NCBI RefSeq assembly: GCF_000721605.1
Contig: NZ_JOIZ01000008.1
Coordinates: forward strand, 1 to 64,000
Reading direction: 5' to 3'
Length of the DNA stretch: 64,000 nt
From: Streptomyces sp. NRRL S-37
GTDB taxonomy: Bacteria > Actinomycetota > Actinomycetes > Streptomycetales > Streptomycetaceae
The translations under genes and the position numbers were made by a program. The notes beneath the pieces are model-generated. The model was not told the origin of the DNA. It saw only the letters and a list, made by a program, of their open reading frames with translations, and did no database searches. Positions 1 through 13,760 of this stretch are shown here, piece after piece; position 1 is the first letter of the stretch; every line of letters starts with the position of its first letter.

Positions 1-447
1 GCCGTAGGCCCTGCCGGAGGTGGAGGAGGCAGGAGGCTGTGACGGCGGGGGCGGGGTCGGGGGCTCGGGCGGAGCCCCGGCGGGTCGCGGCGGGAGGTCC
101 GCCGGCGCGTCGGGGGCCGGGCGGGGGTCCGGGACCGTCGGCGTGGAACGTAAGCCGTAGGGGGCGGGGCTGTCCGCCGGGGCGGGACCGCCCGCCGGAG
201 CGGAACCACCCGCTCCCAGCGGGCCAGGCGCCGGGGCGGGGCCGTCCGCCGGGACAGGACCACCCGCGTTCAGCGGGCCACCCGCCGGGGCGGGAGCGCC
301 CGCGTTCAGCGTGCCGGACGCGGAGGCGAAGCGGTCGTCCAGGGAATCGGGCGCCGGTACGGGGCCCGTGTCACCGGTGGCGTCGTCGTACAACTGCCCC
401 CACCAGTCGTCCTCCGGACCGGTGGGCCTTTCCCCCTGCTGGCTCAT
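1..447 (-). CDS. Pro/Ala/Gly-rich protein, N-terminal part only
   Basis: The start ATG is at 445-447 and the frame stays open to the left edge, so only the first 149 codons are present. The protein opens with MSQQGERPTGPEDDWWGQLY, an acidic, Trp-containing stretch, and then becomes a long disordered tract rich in Pro, Ala and Gly with repeated GGP and NAG steps. No folded domain lies inside the window. Openings like this occur in Streptomyces proteins whose C-terminal part is a PP2C-type phosphatase, but that is from memory and the diagnostic part is outside the window. It is divergent from the DUF456 gene across a 150-base gap that should hold both promoters. Function is not assigned. Confidence 0.6.
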   Translation of the reverse strand, partial: MSQQGERPTGPEDDWWGQLYDDATGDTGPVPAPDSLDDRFASASGTLNAGAPAPAGGPLNAGGPVPADGPAPAPGPLGAGGSAPAGGPAPADSPAPYGLRSTPTVPDPRPAPDAPADLPPRPAGAPPEPPTPPPPSQPPASSTSGRAYG

Positions 448-597
448 GTCACCGATTGTCCACCGCACGGGCCGGATGGAAACGGGGCATCGGGAAAAAT
501 CCCCCGTCCCGCACCACACCCGGGACGGCTGTGCGACAGGGGCGCCACGGCCCGTTTCCGTCCTGCGCCGCCCCCCGGACTCCCGCACCCTGGAAGA

Positions 598-1080
598 ATG
601 GGAGCGTGGGACCTCCTGCTCACCGGACTGGTGCTCCTGCTCGGACTGTGCGGAGTGCTGCTGCCAGGAGTGCCCGGGTCGTGGCTGGTGTGGGCCGGGG
701 TCCTGTGGTGGGCGCTGAAGGAACCGCGGCCCGTCGCGTGGTGGGTGTGCGTGGGGGCGACCGGCGTGCTGTTCCTGTCCCAGGCGGTGCGCTGGGCGCT
801 GCCGCCGCGCCGGCTGCGGGCGGGCGGCGACGACGGCCGGATGCTGGCGTACGCGGGCTGCGGCTCGTTCCTGGGTTTCGTGCTGCTGCCCGTGCTCGGC
901 GCGGTTCCGGGTTTCCTCGCCGGGATCTACGTCTTCGAGCGGCTGCGTCTCGGCCGCCACGGCGAGGCGGTCGCGGCGCTGCGCACGGCGCTGCGCTCGG
1001 GCGGGTGGAGCGTGCTGGCGGAGCTGTTCACCTGCCAGGTGATCACGGCGGCGTGGCTGGGCGCGGTGTTCTGGAGCTGA
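598..1080 (+). CDS. DUF456 family small membrane protein
   Basis: A 160-residue protein that is almost entirely hydrophobic, with four to five predicted membrane segments. The first, at residues 5-30, carries the family's GLCGVLLPGVPGSWLVWAG pattern; a Gly-rich middle segment around residues 90-115 (GSFLGFVLLPVLGAVPGFLAG) is also typical of DUF456. The length agrees with the family. ATG at 598 follows a purine-rich TGGAAGA that can serve as ribosome binding site. It ends convergently with the ogt gene 18 bases away. The biochemical role of DUF456 proteins is unknown; a membrane location is the only safe statement. Confidence 0.85.
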   Translation: MGAWDLLLTGLVLLLGLCGVLLPGVPGSWLVWAGVLWWALKEPRPVAWWVCVGATGVLFLSQAVRWALPPRRLRAGGDDGRMLAYAGCGSFLGFVLLPVLGAVPGFLAGIYVFERLRLGRHGEAVAALRTALRSGGWSVLAELFTCQVITAAWLGAVFWS

Positions 1081-1098
1081 GCCCCTCGCCCCCTCGGC

Positions 1099-1602
1099 TC
1101 ACGGCAGCGGCACGCCCTCGTGGGTGAGCAGCCGCACCTTGCGCTCCAGCCCGCCGGCGTATCCGGTCAGCGAGCCGTCGGCGCCGATCACCCGGTGGCA
1201 GGGGCGGACGATGAGCAGCGGGTTCGCGCCGATCGCGCCGCCGACGGCCCGTACGGCGGCCCTCGGCGCACCGATCCGGGCCGCGATCTCGCCGTAGGAC
1301 ACGGTCTTCCCGTAGGGGACGTCGTCGAGCGCGGCCCACACCTTCTCCCGGAACAGGGTGCCGGTGGCGCTCATGGCCAGCCGGAACTCCGTCAGCTCGC
1401 CGGCGAAGTACGCGGTGAGCTGCCGCTCGGCCTCGCGGAACGGTCCGGGGTCCCGCCGCCAGTCGTCCGCCGGCGTGCGCCCGCCCTTCTGCCCGGGCAC
1501 GGACAGCGAGGTCAGCTCGCCGGTCGGGGCGGCGGTGAGCAGCAGCGGTCCGACGGGGCTGTCCACACGCGTCCAGTACGTGGTCGTGGTCGTGGTCATC
1601 AT
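1099..1602 (-). CDS. ogt: methylated-DNA--protein-cysteine methyltransferase
   Basis: Suicide repair protein that removes O6-methyl groups from guanine in DNA by transfer to its own cysteine. The 167-residue protein has the family signature IVRPCHRVIG with the acceptor Cys in PCHR near residue 130, followed by the usual GYAGGLERK helix region. The N-terminal ribonuclease-like half (DSPVGPLLLTAAP) is intact. ATG at 1600-1602 is preceded by GGAG, and only two bases separate the TGA of the upstream Ada/AlkA gene from this start, so the two are translationally coupled and form an alkylation-repair unit. A second in-frame ATG directly follows. Length is normal for Ogt. Confidence 0.95.
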   Translation of the reverse strand: MMTTTTTTYWTRVDSPVGPLLLTAAPTGELTSLSVPGQKGGRTPADDWRRDPGPFREAERQLTAYFAGELTEFRLAMSATGTLFREKVWAALDDVPYGKTVSYGEIAARIGAPRAAVRAVGGAIGANPLLIVRPCHRVIGADGSLTGYAGGLERKVRLLTHEGVPLP

Positions 1603-1604
1603 GG

Positions 1605-2990
1605 TCACTCCAACTCCCCTGCGGCGCGCAGGTGGTTCAGGGCGTACGAGCGCCAGGGGCGCCAGCTTTCGGGAACGCCGGGTCCGGGCGGGGCCACGTC
1701 CGGGTCGCCGAGCGCGCGGGTGCGGATCTCGGCGATCGTACGGGCGTCGAGGCCGGGGACGGCGGCCAGGGCGGCCTCGGCCTCGTCCCGGTCGGCGCCG
1801 GGTCCGAGGCGTACGGTGCCGTCGGCGAGGGCGGCGGTGAGCGCGCCCAGGGTGCCGCCGGGCTCGGCCCCGGCGAGGACGGCGGCTTCGGGGAACAGGT
1901 GGGTGAGGGGGCCGCAGGGGGCGTCGAGCCGCTTGCCGTACCGCTGGACGAGCCGTGCGGCCTCGTCGCGGCCCGTCAGCGCGCGCACCGCCAGTTCGTC
2001 CGGATCGGCGGCCCCCGGTGAGCGCAGCCCGGGCCGGGCGGCGACCAGCGGGGCGAGCCGGGTGTCGGCGCCGAGCCGTCCGTCGACGGCGTACGGGTCG
2101 GCGTCCAGGTCGAACAGCCGTCGCAGGCGTTGTACGGCGGTGGTCAGGTCGCGGGGGTCGGTGAGGTGGACGCGGGCGTCGAGCCAGCCGCCAGGGTGGG
2201 CGCCCCGCCCGGTGTGCGGGCGTTCGCCGACGGCGGCGATGCCGGTGCCGTGGGGCAGGCGCAGGGTGCGCCGGTAGGTGCGGGTGCCCGGGGTGCCGCT
2301 CACGTCCTCGACGCCGGGAACGGCCTCGCGTTCCAGCAGGTCGAAGACGGGTCCCGCCGGGTAGGGGCCGCGGTGGGCGAGCCGCAGGGGGATCCCGGCG
2401 GACGGGGTGGCGGTGCGCTCCCGGCCCCGCCGGGGCGCGGAGGCGCGCAGTTCGCTGGGGGTGGTGGCGTACACGGCCCGTACCGTGTCGTTGAACTGCC
2501 GCACGCTGGCGAATCCGGCGGCGAAGGCGATCTCGGTGACCGGAAGGCCGGTGGTCTGCAGGAGGACGCGCGCGGCGTGCGCCCGCTGGGCGCGGGCGAG
2601 CGCGACGGGCCCGGCGCCGAGCTCGCCGGTGAGCTGGCGCTGCACCTGGCGGGCGCTGTAGCCGAGCCGTGCGGCGAGTCCGGCGACGCCCTCGCGGTCG
2701 ACGACGCCGTCGGCGATCAGCCGCATGGCCCGGCCGACGACGTCGGCCCGCACGTTCCACTCGGCGGAGCCGGGCACGGCGTCCGGGCGGCAGCGCCGGC
2801 AGGCGCGGAACCCGGAGCCCTGCGCGGCGGCGGCGGTCGCGAAGAACCGCACGTTGTGCCGTTTCGGGGTGACGGCGGGGCAGCTGGGCCGGCAGTAGAT
2901 GCCGGTCGTCTCCACGGCGAAGAAGAACGCCCCGTCGAACCGGGCGTCCCGGCTGCGCACCGCCTCGTACCTGCTGTCCTCGTCCTTCAT
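1605..2990 (-). CDS. Ada regulator / AlkA DNA glycosylase fusion
   Basis: A 461-residue repair protein with three parts. Residues 15-75 form the Ada zinc domain, with Cys33, Cys37, Cys64 and Cys67 matching the spacing of E. coli Ada Cys38, 42, 69 and 72; Cys33 would accept methyl groups from phosphotriesters. Residues about 80-180 are an AraC-type helix-turn-helix (VTEIAFAAGFASVRQFNDTV). The rest is an AlkA-type 3-methyladenine glycosylase with a helix-hairpin-helix around LAAVPGLDARTIAEIRTRA and the Asp that follows it. I chose ATG at 2988-2990 (MKDEDSRYEA) over an in-frame start at 3041 because family members begin here. Methylated Ada probably activates its own promoter and the coupled ogt. 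Confidence 0.93.
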   Translation of the reverse strand: MKDEDSRYEAVRSRDARFDGAFFFAVETTGIYCRPSCPAVTPKRHNVRFFATAAAAQGSGFRACRRCRPDAVPGSAEWNVRADVVGRAMRLIADGVVDREGVAGLAARLGYSARQVQRQLTGELGAGPVALARAQRAHAARVLLQTTGLPVTEIAFAAGFASVRQFNDTVRAVYATTPSELRASAPRRGRERTATPSAGIPLRLAHRGPYPAGPVFDLLEREAVPGVEDVSGTPGTRTYRRTLRLPHGTGIAAVGERPHTGRGAHPGGWLDARVHLTDPRDLTTAVQRLRRLFDLDADPYAVDGRLGADTRLAPLVAARPGLRSPGAADPDELAVRALTGRDEAARLVQRYGKRLDAPCGPLTHLFPEAAVLAGAEPGGTLGALTAALADGTVRLGPGADRDEAEAALAAVPGLDARTIAEIRTRALGDPDVAPPGPGVPESWRPWRSYALNHLRAAGELE

Positions 2991-3050
2991 ACCGTCCAGT
3001 CTCCGCCGGCCGGGAGGTCCCGGCTGGCGGAAATCGGACATGAAGGTGCG

Positions 3051-4148
3051 CTACCGCAGGCGGCCCCGCTTGGCCTCCATCGCCGCCTTGCCGATGGCGC
3101 TCTTGCGCTTCCAGTCCTTGCGGATCTCCGCGCGGAGCCTGGCGTCGGTCTTGGCGACGATGTACTGGTTCTCCCGGAGCAGCTTGCGGTAGCTCTCCAG
3201 GCGGCGCTGCGGCAGGTCACCGGTCTCGACGGCGTCGAGGACGGCACAGCCCGGTTCGCTCTCGTGGGCGCAGTCCTGGAACCGGCAGCGCTCGGCGAGC
3301 TCCTCGATCTCGGCGAACACCTGGCCGACGCCGGCTCCGGCGTCCCACAGGCCGACGCCCCTGAGGCCCGGGGTGTCGATGAGGACTCCCCCGCCGGGCA
3401 GCGCCAGCAGGTTGCGGGTGGTCGTGGTGTGCCGGCCCTTGCCGTCGACGTCCCGGGTGGCCTGGACGTCCATCACGTCCTCGCCGAGGAGCGCGTTGGC
3501 CAGGGTGGACTTGCCCGCGCCGGACTGCCCGAGCAGCACCGACGTGCCGCCGGCGGTGATCGCGGTGAGGACGTCGAGTCCGTCCCCGTCCCTCGCGCTG
3601 ACGGTGAGCACCGGCACGCCCGGCGCGCTGGTCTCCACGTCCTGGACGAGGTGCGCCCGGGTCACCGCGTCCGGCACCAGGTCGGCCTTGGTGAGGACGA
3701 CCACCGGCTGCGCCCCGGACTCCCAGGCGAGCGCGAGAAAGCGTTCGATGCGGGCCAGGTCGAGTTCGACGGCGAGCGAGACGGCGACGACGGCGTGGTC
3801 GACGTTGGCGGCGAGGATCTGCCCCTCGGACCGCTTGGAGGAGGTGGAGCGCACGAAGGCGGTACGGCGTGGCAGGTACGCGCGGACGTAGCGGGGGTTC
3901 CCTCCGGGTTCGACGGCGACCCAGTCGCCCGTGCAGACGACCCGCAGGGGGTCGTGCGGGGTGACGAAGGCGGTGTCGGCGCGCAGGGTGCCGCCGGCGG
4001 TGACGACGTCGCACTGGCCGCGGTCGACCCGGATCACACGGCCGGGCAGCAGCCCTTCCGCGGCGTAGGGGGCGAACGCGTCCGCCCAGGTGTCGTCCCA
4101 GCCGTAGGGGGCGAGCGCGGAGGAGACGGAGATGGAACTGGAACTCAA
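3051..4148 (-). CDS. rsgA: ribosome small subunit-dependent GTPase A
   Basis: Circularly permuted GTPase that checks late maturation of the 30S subunit. In the 365-residue sequence the G4 motif (TKAD) comes before the P-loop (GQSGAGKST) and G3 (DTPG), the hallmark permutation of RsgA. An OB-fold precedes it (VTAGGTLRADTAFVTPHDPLRVVCTGDWVAV). The C-terminal zinc knuckle CRFQDCAHESEPGC has the CxnCxHxnC ligands. The start appears to be TTG at 4146-4148; the ribosome site in front is weak (AAGGG), so the exact start is uncertain. It lies upstream of and in the same direction as the repair genes with a 60-base gap, and so may be co-transcribed with them. Confidence 0.95.
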   Translation of the reverse strand: MSSSSISVSSALAPYGWDDTWADAFAPYAAEGLLPGRVIRVDRGQCDVVTAGGTLRADTAFVTPHDPLRVVCTGDWVAVEPGGNPRYVRAYLPRRTAFVRSTSSKRSEGQILAANVDHAVVAVSLAVELDLARIERFLALAWESGAQPVVVLTKADLVPDAVTRAHLVQDVETSAPGVPVLTVSARDGDGLDVLTAITAGGTSVLLGQSGAGKSTLANALLGEDVMDVQATRDVDGKGRHTTTTRNLLALPGGGVLIDTPGLRGVGLWDAGAGVGQVFAEIEELAERCRFQDCAHESEPGCAVLDAVETGDLPQRRLESYRKLLRENQYIVAKTDARLRAEIRKDWKRKSAIGKAAMEAKRGRLR

Positions 4149-4222
4149 GGGGGTGACCCTTCAGGTGGGTGGCCCCGGCGGCCGCGCGTACGCATCCGTA
4201 CGCGGACGGGAAAAGGATGAGG

Positions 4223-4294
4223 TCAGCCGGTGGCCACGGAGGTGGACGTGATGGATTCCTGAATGCGGGCAGCGCCCAGCGCAATGACAGCCAT
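4223..4294 (-). CDS. possible 23-residue upstream peptide before rsgA
   Basis: A 24-codon frame starting at ATG 4292-4294 sits behind a near-perfect ribosome site (GAGGAGGTG, seven bases upstream) and stops at TGA 4223-4225, 74 bases before the rsgA start. The peptide starts MAVIALGAARIQES and is Ile/Thr/Ser rich after that. The strong Shine-Dalgarno contrasts with the weak TTG start of rsgA, which would suit a regulatory upstream ORF or a small independent peptide. I know no family for it. The rest of 4149-4415 shows no other gene; a promoter for this leader should lie between 4300 and 4415. Confidence 0.35.
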   Translation of the reverse strand: MAVIALGAARIQESITSTSVATG

Positions 4295-4415
4295 CGGTCG
4301 ACACCTCCTCACTCCATGAACGGTCCCGGTACGGCGGCGCACGGCCACCGTGTGTTCCGCGGTCACAGTAACCCGTCGGCTCCCCGGTCCGTCAATTCGT
4401 TTTCCGGGTCCTCCG

Positions 4416-5909
4416 TCAAGCGGTCGCGCAGGCGCGGCCGTTGAGCGTGAAGCCGGACGGCGGGCGGTGCGCGCCGTCGTGGGAGGCGAGGAAGCCGAAG
4501 GCGAGTTTCCCGCCGGCGGCGACCGACTTGTTGTAGTCGGCGGCGGTGGCGGTGACCCGGGAGCCGTCCTGGTCGGGCGAGGCGTCCCACATCTGGGTGA
4601 TCCGCTGGCCGTCGGGGAGGGCGAAGCCGACGCGCCAGGAGTCGAGGGGGTCGTGTGTGGTGACGGTGACGGTGGCCTGGAAGCCGTCGGGCCACTGGTT
4701 GACCAGGTCGTAGTCCGCGTGGCAGGCGGCCGGCTCGCCGTCGGCGGAGGCGGAGGAGGCGGCGGAGGAGGCGGTGGCGGAGGAGGTGCCCTGCGGTTCG
4801 GGGTCGGGGTCGGGGTCCTCCCGCTCCGGGGTGCGCCCGGCGGACGGTTCAGCGGACGGGGACGGGGACGGGGTGTCCGGGGAGGCCGTGGGGGCGGAGG
4901 GCAGGGAGGGGCCGGGGTCGGCCACCGGCTGCCGGTCGGCGTCGGCGCGTTCGGCGCTCTCGTCGGCCGTGTCGCCGAACGGCATCAGGGAGACCGCGAG
5001 CGCGAGGAGGGAGACCAGGAGGGCGGCGACCAGCAGACCGTGCCGGGCCGTGCTCGTCCTGGCCGTGCCGTCCGCCGGGTCACCGCCGTCCGGGTCGGTC
5101 CGGTCCGGGCGTCCGGCCCCGAGCCGTACCTCGGCGGCGCGGCGGCGGCGTTCCAGATAGGCGAGGCCGCCCCAGCCGATCACCCCGCCGGCCAGCGCGC
5201 CGGGCAGTCCCCCGCCGTGCAGCCGCAGACAGGCGGCGACCTCGGCGCACGGCACACAGGTGGCGAGGTGGCGGGAGAGATCGCCGGGGGTGTCCGCGGC
5301 GGGCGAGCGGGTGACGGCGTCGAGGAGCCGGGCGTAGCTGCGGCACTCGGCGTCCAGGGGCGAGTCGAGGTGGTTGCGGTGGCAGCGGTCCCGGAACAGG
5401 CGGCCGACCTGGGCGAGTTCACCGGCGGCGGTGGCGGGGTCGAGGCCGAGCCGGCGGGCCACCAGGGGCAGCGGCAGGGACTCCGCCTCGGCCAGCCAGA
5501 GCAGTTCGGCGTCCGCCGGCTGCAGATCGCGCAGTCCCCGCAGGGCGACCGGGCGTTCCAGCGGCGGGCCGGTGTAGCGGGCGGCCTGGCCGGAGTGGAG
5601 CCACAGCCGCAGGTCGGGGTCGAGCTTGTGGCCCTGTCCCGCCTCCTCCCAGGCGGCGGCCGTGCCGCGGACCGCCGTCAGCAGTACGGGGATCCGGGGC
5701 AGCCGGGTGGAACGGCGGCCGTAGCCGCGGACGGTGCCCGACTCGGCCTCGCGCAGCTCCCGTATGCCCTGCGCGAAGGCCTCGCGGGCCAGGTCCGCCG
5801 CGGCGGCGGACCCGGCGGTGCACAGGTCGGCGTAGGAGAGTGCGGCGTCCCAGCACTCGGAGAACAGCGCCGCCTCGGCGGCGTCCTGGGGGCTCGGCAG
5901 GTCGGGCAT
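4416..5909 (-). CDS. sigma-like / zinc-finger / membrane / CBM2 protein
   Basis: A 497-residue single-span membrane protein of unusual design. Residues 15-55 resemble sigma-70 region 2 and 125-180 resemble region 4 (AELLWLAEAESLPLPLVARR). Residues 190-228 contain H214-x3-C218-x2-C221, the zinc anti-sigma pattern. A membrane helix lies at about 291-309, then a Ser/Pro/Asp/Glu linker (312-392), and a family 2 cellulose-binding module at 396-495 bounded by Cys396 and Cys494, with Trp406, Trp425 and Trp441 as likely binding aromatics. The order predicts a cytosolic regulatory half and a polysaccharide-binding outer half. The start ATG is at 5907-5909. No cellulase is adjacent. Domain calls are by pattern; the sigma-like part is the least certain. 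Confidence 0.75.
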   Translation of the reverse strand: MPDLPSPQDAAEAALFSECWDAALSYADLCTAGSAAAADLAREAFAQGIRELREAESGTVRGYGRRSTRLPRIPVLLTAVRGTAAAWEEAGQGHKLDPDLRLWLHSGQAARYTGPPLERPVALRGLRDLQPADAELLWLAEAESLPLPLVARRLGLDPATAAGELAQVGRLFRDRCHRNHLDSPLDAECRSYARLLDAVTRSPAADTPGDLSRHLATCVPCAEVAACLRLHGGGLPGALAGGVIGWGGLAYLERRRRAAEVRLGAGRPDRTDPDGGDPADGTARTSTARHGLLVAALLVSLLALAVSLMPFGDTADESAERADADRQPVADPGPSLPSAPTASPDTPSPSPSAEPSAGRTPEREDPDPDPEPQGTSSATASSAASSASADGEPAACHADYDLVNQWPDGFQATVTVTTHDPLDSWRVGFALPDGQRITQMWDASPDQDGSRVTATAADYNKSVAAGGKLAFGFLASHDGAHRPPSGFTLNGRACATA

Positions 5910-6069
5910 GCGACTCCCGCATCACGAGCGAGGCAACTCGCCATAGGGGCAGTGGAGTTGGGGAAACCTCGCGGCAGTGGCCGAGCTTTTCACGCTCCCG
6001 CCACAACTGACAAGCGCTTCCCTCACTTTGCGTGGCGGCATGGCCACCCCTCGCAGGGACCATACGCAC

Positions 6070-6101
6070 GGAAGGCCGGAACGTCTCGGTTCCGGCCTTC
6101 C
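6070..6101. terminator. hairpin, 13-bp perfect stem
   Basis: GGAAGGCCGGAAC (6070-6082) and its exact complement (6089-6101) flank a six-base loop. The plus side continues CGTTTTCT. It lies 34 bases beyond the stop of the minus-strand radical-SAM gene and well before the next minus gene ends its promoter region, so it probably terminates that transcript; the T-run is on the other strand, which suggests bidirectional use. Confidence 0.75.
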
Positions 6102-6135
6102 CGTTTTCTCCGCGAGGGCCCTGGGCCCCGGTGTC

Positions 6136-8867
<2,732 letters not shown>

Positions 8868-8905
8868 CGCCCCGGACGTCCACCGACCCCGGCCGGACTT
8901 CGTCA

Positions 8906-8953
8906 AACCCCTTTCCGAACCCCTTGTCGAAAGGTCCGTCCGCGCCATAGCCT
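8906..8953 (+). promoter_or_regulatory. promoter and repeats before the ROK regulator
   Basis: AACCCCTT occurs twice (8906-8913 and 8918-8925), 12 bases apart, about one helical turn, and CCTTTC/GAAAGG form an inverted repeat from 8910 to 8934. Overlapping them are a possible -35 TTGTCG (8924-8929) and -10 TAGCCT (8948-8953) with an 18-base spacer. This placement suits an autoregulatory operator. Prediction from pattern only. Confidence 0.45.
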
Positions 8954-9003
8954 TGCCGCGCGCCGGTGCCCGGTCGGCCCGGCAGGGATGGGGGCAGCTG
9001 ACG

Positions 9004-10230
9004 GTGAAGCGCACATCGCGGGACATCCGTACGGCCAACCGCTACCAGGTGCTGCGCCAGATCATCGCCGCGTCACCGACCTCCCGGCAGGAGCTGGCGG
9101 CCGCCACGGGCCTGAGCCTCGCCACCGTCGCCACGCTGGTCGGGGAACTGCTCGGCCTCGGCATGATCACCGAGGTGGGTTTCGAGGACTCGGCCGGCGG
9201 CCGTCCCCGGGGCCTGGTGGCCGTCGACGCGCCGGGGGGTGCGCTGATCGGCGTGGACATCGCCGAGACCTACGTCCGGGTCGAGCTGTTCGACCTCGCG
9301 CTGAACGTGCTGGCCCGCGCCGAGGAGGACATGCGCCCCGGCGAGAGCCGGCCCGAGCAGGTCGTGGGGCAGGTGGCCGCGGCGGTGGGGTCGGTGGTGG
9401 CGCGGGCCGGGGTGGAGGGCGCGCGGGTGCTCGGGGTCGGGGTGAGCGTGCCGGGCCAGGTGGACCGGGACACCGGGACCTCCGCGTACGCGCCGAACTG
9501 GGACTGGCACGACGTGCCCCTGCTCGACCTGCTCGCGGAGCACATCGCCCACCCCCTGTACCTGGACAACCCGTTGCGGGCCTGCGCGGTGGCCGAGCTG
9601 TGGTGCGGGGCGGCGCGCGGGTGCGGGGACGCGGTGGTGGTGAACCTCGGGACCGGGGTGGGGGCCGGACTGGTGCTGGGCGGCGGGGTGCACCGGGGGG
9701 TGAGCGACAGCGCCGGCGAGTGGGGGCACACCACCCTCGTCCTGGACGGCCGCCCCTGCCACTGCGGCAACCGCGGCTGTGTGGAGACGTACACCGGCGC
9801 GCCCGGGATCATGCGCAGCCTGCGGGAGCTGAGCCCGGACAGCCCGCTGCTGCGGGCCGGCGACCAGACGGCCACCATCGACGCGCTCGCCCGGGGGGTG
9901 AGGGCGGGCGATCCGGTGGCGGTGGAGGTGCTCGGGCACACCGCCCGCTACCTCGGCGCCGGGATCGCCGGTCTGGTCAACCTCTTCAACCCGGAGGTGA
10001 TCGTGCTCAGCAGCTGGGTCGCGGCCGCGTTCGGGGAGCCGCTGCTCGACGAGGTGCGTACGGCCGTCGCCCGGCACGCGCTGCGCCGCCCGCTGGCCGC
10101 CGCCCGGATCGTCCTCTCCCCGATCCCGACCGATCCGGTGTGCCTGGGAGCGGCGACGTTCGCGCTGGAGGGGGTGCTGCGGTCGGCCGGCGGGCGCGCC
10201 GGGAACCGTACCGCCGGCGACCGCCGGTGA
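9004..10230 (+). CDS. ROK family transcriptional regulator
   Basis: Sugar-responsive regulator of the ROK family, 408 residues. Residues 1-75 hold a winged helix-turn-helix (TSRQELAAATGLSLATVATLVGEL). The remainder is the ROK actin-like fold with DIAETYVRVELFD, the phosphate-binding VNLGTGVGAGLVLGG, and the zinc motif CHCGNRGCVETY. GTG at 9004 (VKRTSRDIR) is preferred to the TTG at 8953 because the latter overlaps a good -10 element and homologs begin near this point. The beta-galactosidase gene follows 149 bases downstream in the same direction, so this is the likely local regulator of galactoside use. Confidence 0.9.
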   Translation: MKRTSRDIRTANRYQVLRQIIAASPTSRQELAAATGLSLATVATLVGELLGLGMITEVGFEDSAGGRPRGLVAVDAPGGALIGVDIAETYVRVELFDLALNVLARAEEDMRPGESRPEQVVGQVAAAVGSVVARAGVEGARVLGVGVSVPGQVDRDTGTSAYAPNWDWHDVPLLDLLAEHIAHPLYLDNPLRACAVAELWCGAARGCGDAVVVNLGTGVGAGLVLGGGVHRGVSDSAGEWGHTTLVLDGRPCHCGNRGCVETYTGAPGIMRSLRELSPDSPLLRAGDQTATIDALARGVRAGDPVAVEVLGHTARYLGAGIAGLVNLFNPEVIVLSSWVAAAFGEPLLDEVRTAVARHALRRPLAAARIVLSPIPTDPVCLGAATFALEGVLRSAGGRAGNRTAGDRR

Positions 10231-10331
10231 CCCCCGTCCCGTTCCCCCTCACGAACGGACCGCGACGCTCCGGACAGGCTTCTTCCCGCCCCGCGCCGAA
10301 GGGTGACGCCCCGCGCACCACGAGTCCCTGA

Positions 10332-13244
<2,913 letters not shown>

Positions 13245-13250
13245 CGGGGC

Positions 13251-13760
13251 TCAGTGGTCGGCGCAGCAGGGCGTGGGGTCCGGGGCCTCGAACGGTACGA
13301 GGGTGCCGCCCAGGGCCGGGGTGGCGGCGAGGACGAGTTCGCCCCGCTGCCACTGCGGCCGTACGTGGTCGCGGGTCACCAGGCGGGTCCCCGGGTCCGG
13401 GGGTCCGGGCGTGCCCAGGACCGTCACGCGGTCGATCGCGGAGCCGGCGAGGAGCTCCGCGACGGTCGTCGTGCCGGTGAGCGCGCGGACGCCCGGGTAG
13501 AGCACCGCGCGTCCCACCCCGTCGGGCAGTCCCGGGGAGACGGTGCCGTACCCCGCGAGCCGCTCCCGGAGGGTGTCCGGGAGCGGCCGCGAGGGCAGGG
13601 ACAGGGACACGGCGACGCGCGGGCGGTCGTCGCGCACCAGGTGGGTGCAGCCGAACGTGTCCTCGGGGAGGTCGAGTTCGGCTGCCATCCGGTGCAGCAG
13701 GCGGTCGGCGTCGAGCAGTTCCGCGATGCCCGCGTCCACGGTGAGGGCGTACGGCGTCAC
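13251..13760 (-). CDS. conserved-looking hypothetical protein coupled to PHP hydrolase
   Basis: A 169-residue soluble protein starting at GTG 13758-13760 (VTPYALTVDAG), which overlaps the stop of the PHP hydrolase gene in a GTGA arrangement, so translation is coupled. It contains the patches FGCTHLVRDDRPRVAVSLSLP and GTRLVTRDHVRPQWQRGELV, and it ends with CCADH, whose paired Cys and His could bind metal. No family is recognised. Its tight coupling suggests it acts with, or is regulated together with, the metallohydrolase. It ends convergently with lacZ. Confidence 0.75.
   Translation of the reverse strand: MTPYALTVDAGIAELLDADRLLHRMAAELDLPEDTFGCTHLVRDDRPRVAVSLSLPSRPLPDTLRERLAGYGTVSPGLPDGVGRAVLYPGVRALTGTTTVAELLAGSAIDRVTVLGTPGPPDPGTRLVTRDHVRPQWQRGELVLAATPALGGTLVPFEAPDPTPCCADH

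Noticed and set aside
2130..4220. Long open plus-strand frame of 696 codons across ada/alkA and rsgA
   Set aside because: Pure antisense of two well-identified minus-strand genes; composition is Gly/Ala/Val/Arg rich with no domain, typical of third-position GC bias.
8953..9003. Extended N-terminus of the ROK regulator from TTG 8953
   Set aside because: The region overlaps a good -10 element and has no similarity to ROK proteins; GTG 9004 fits homologs.
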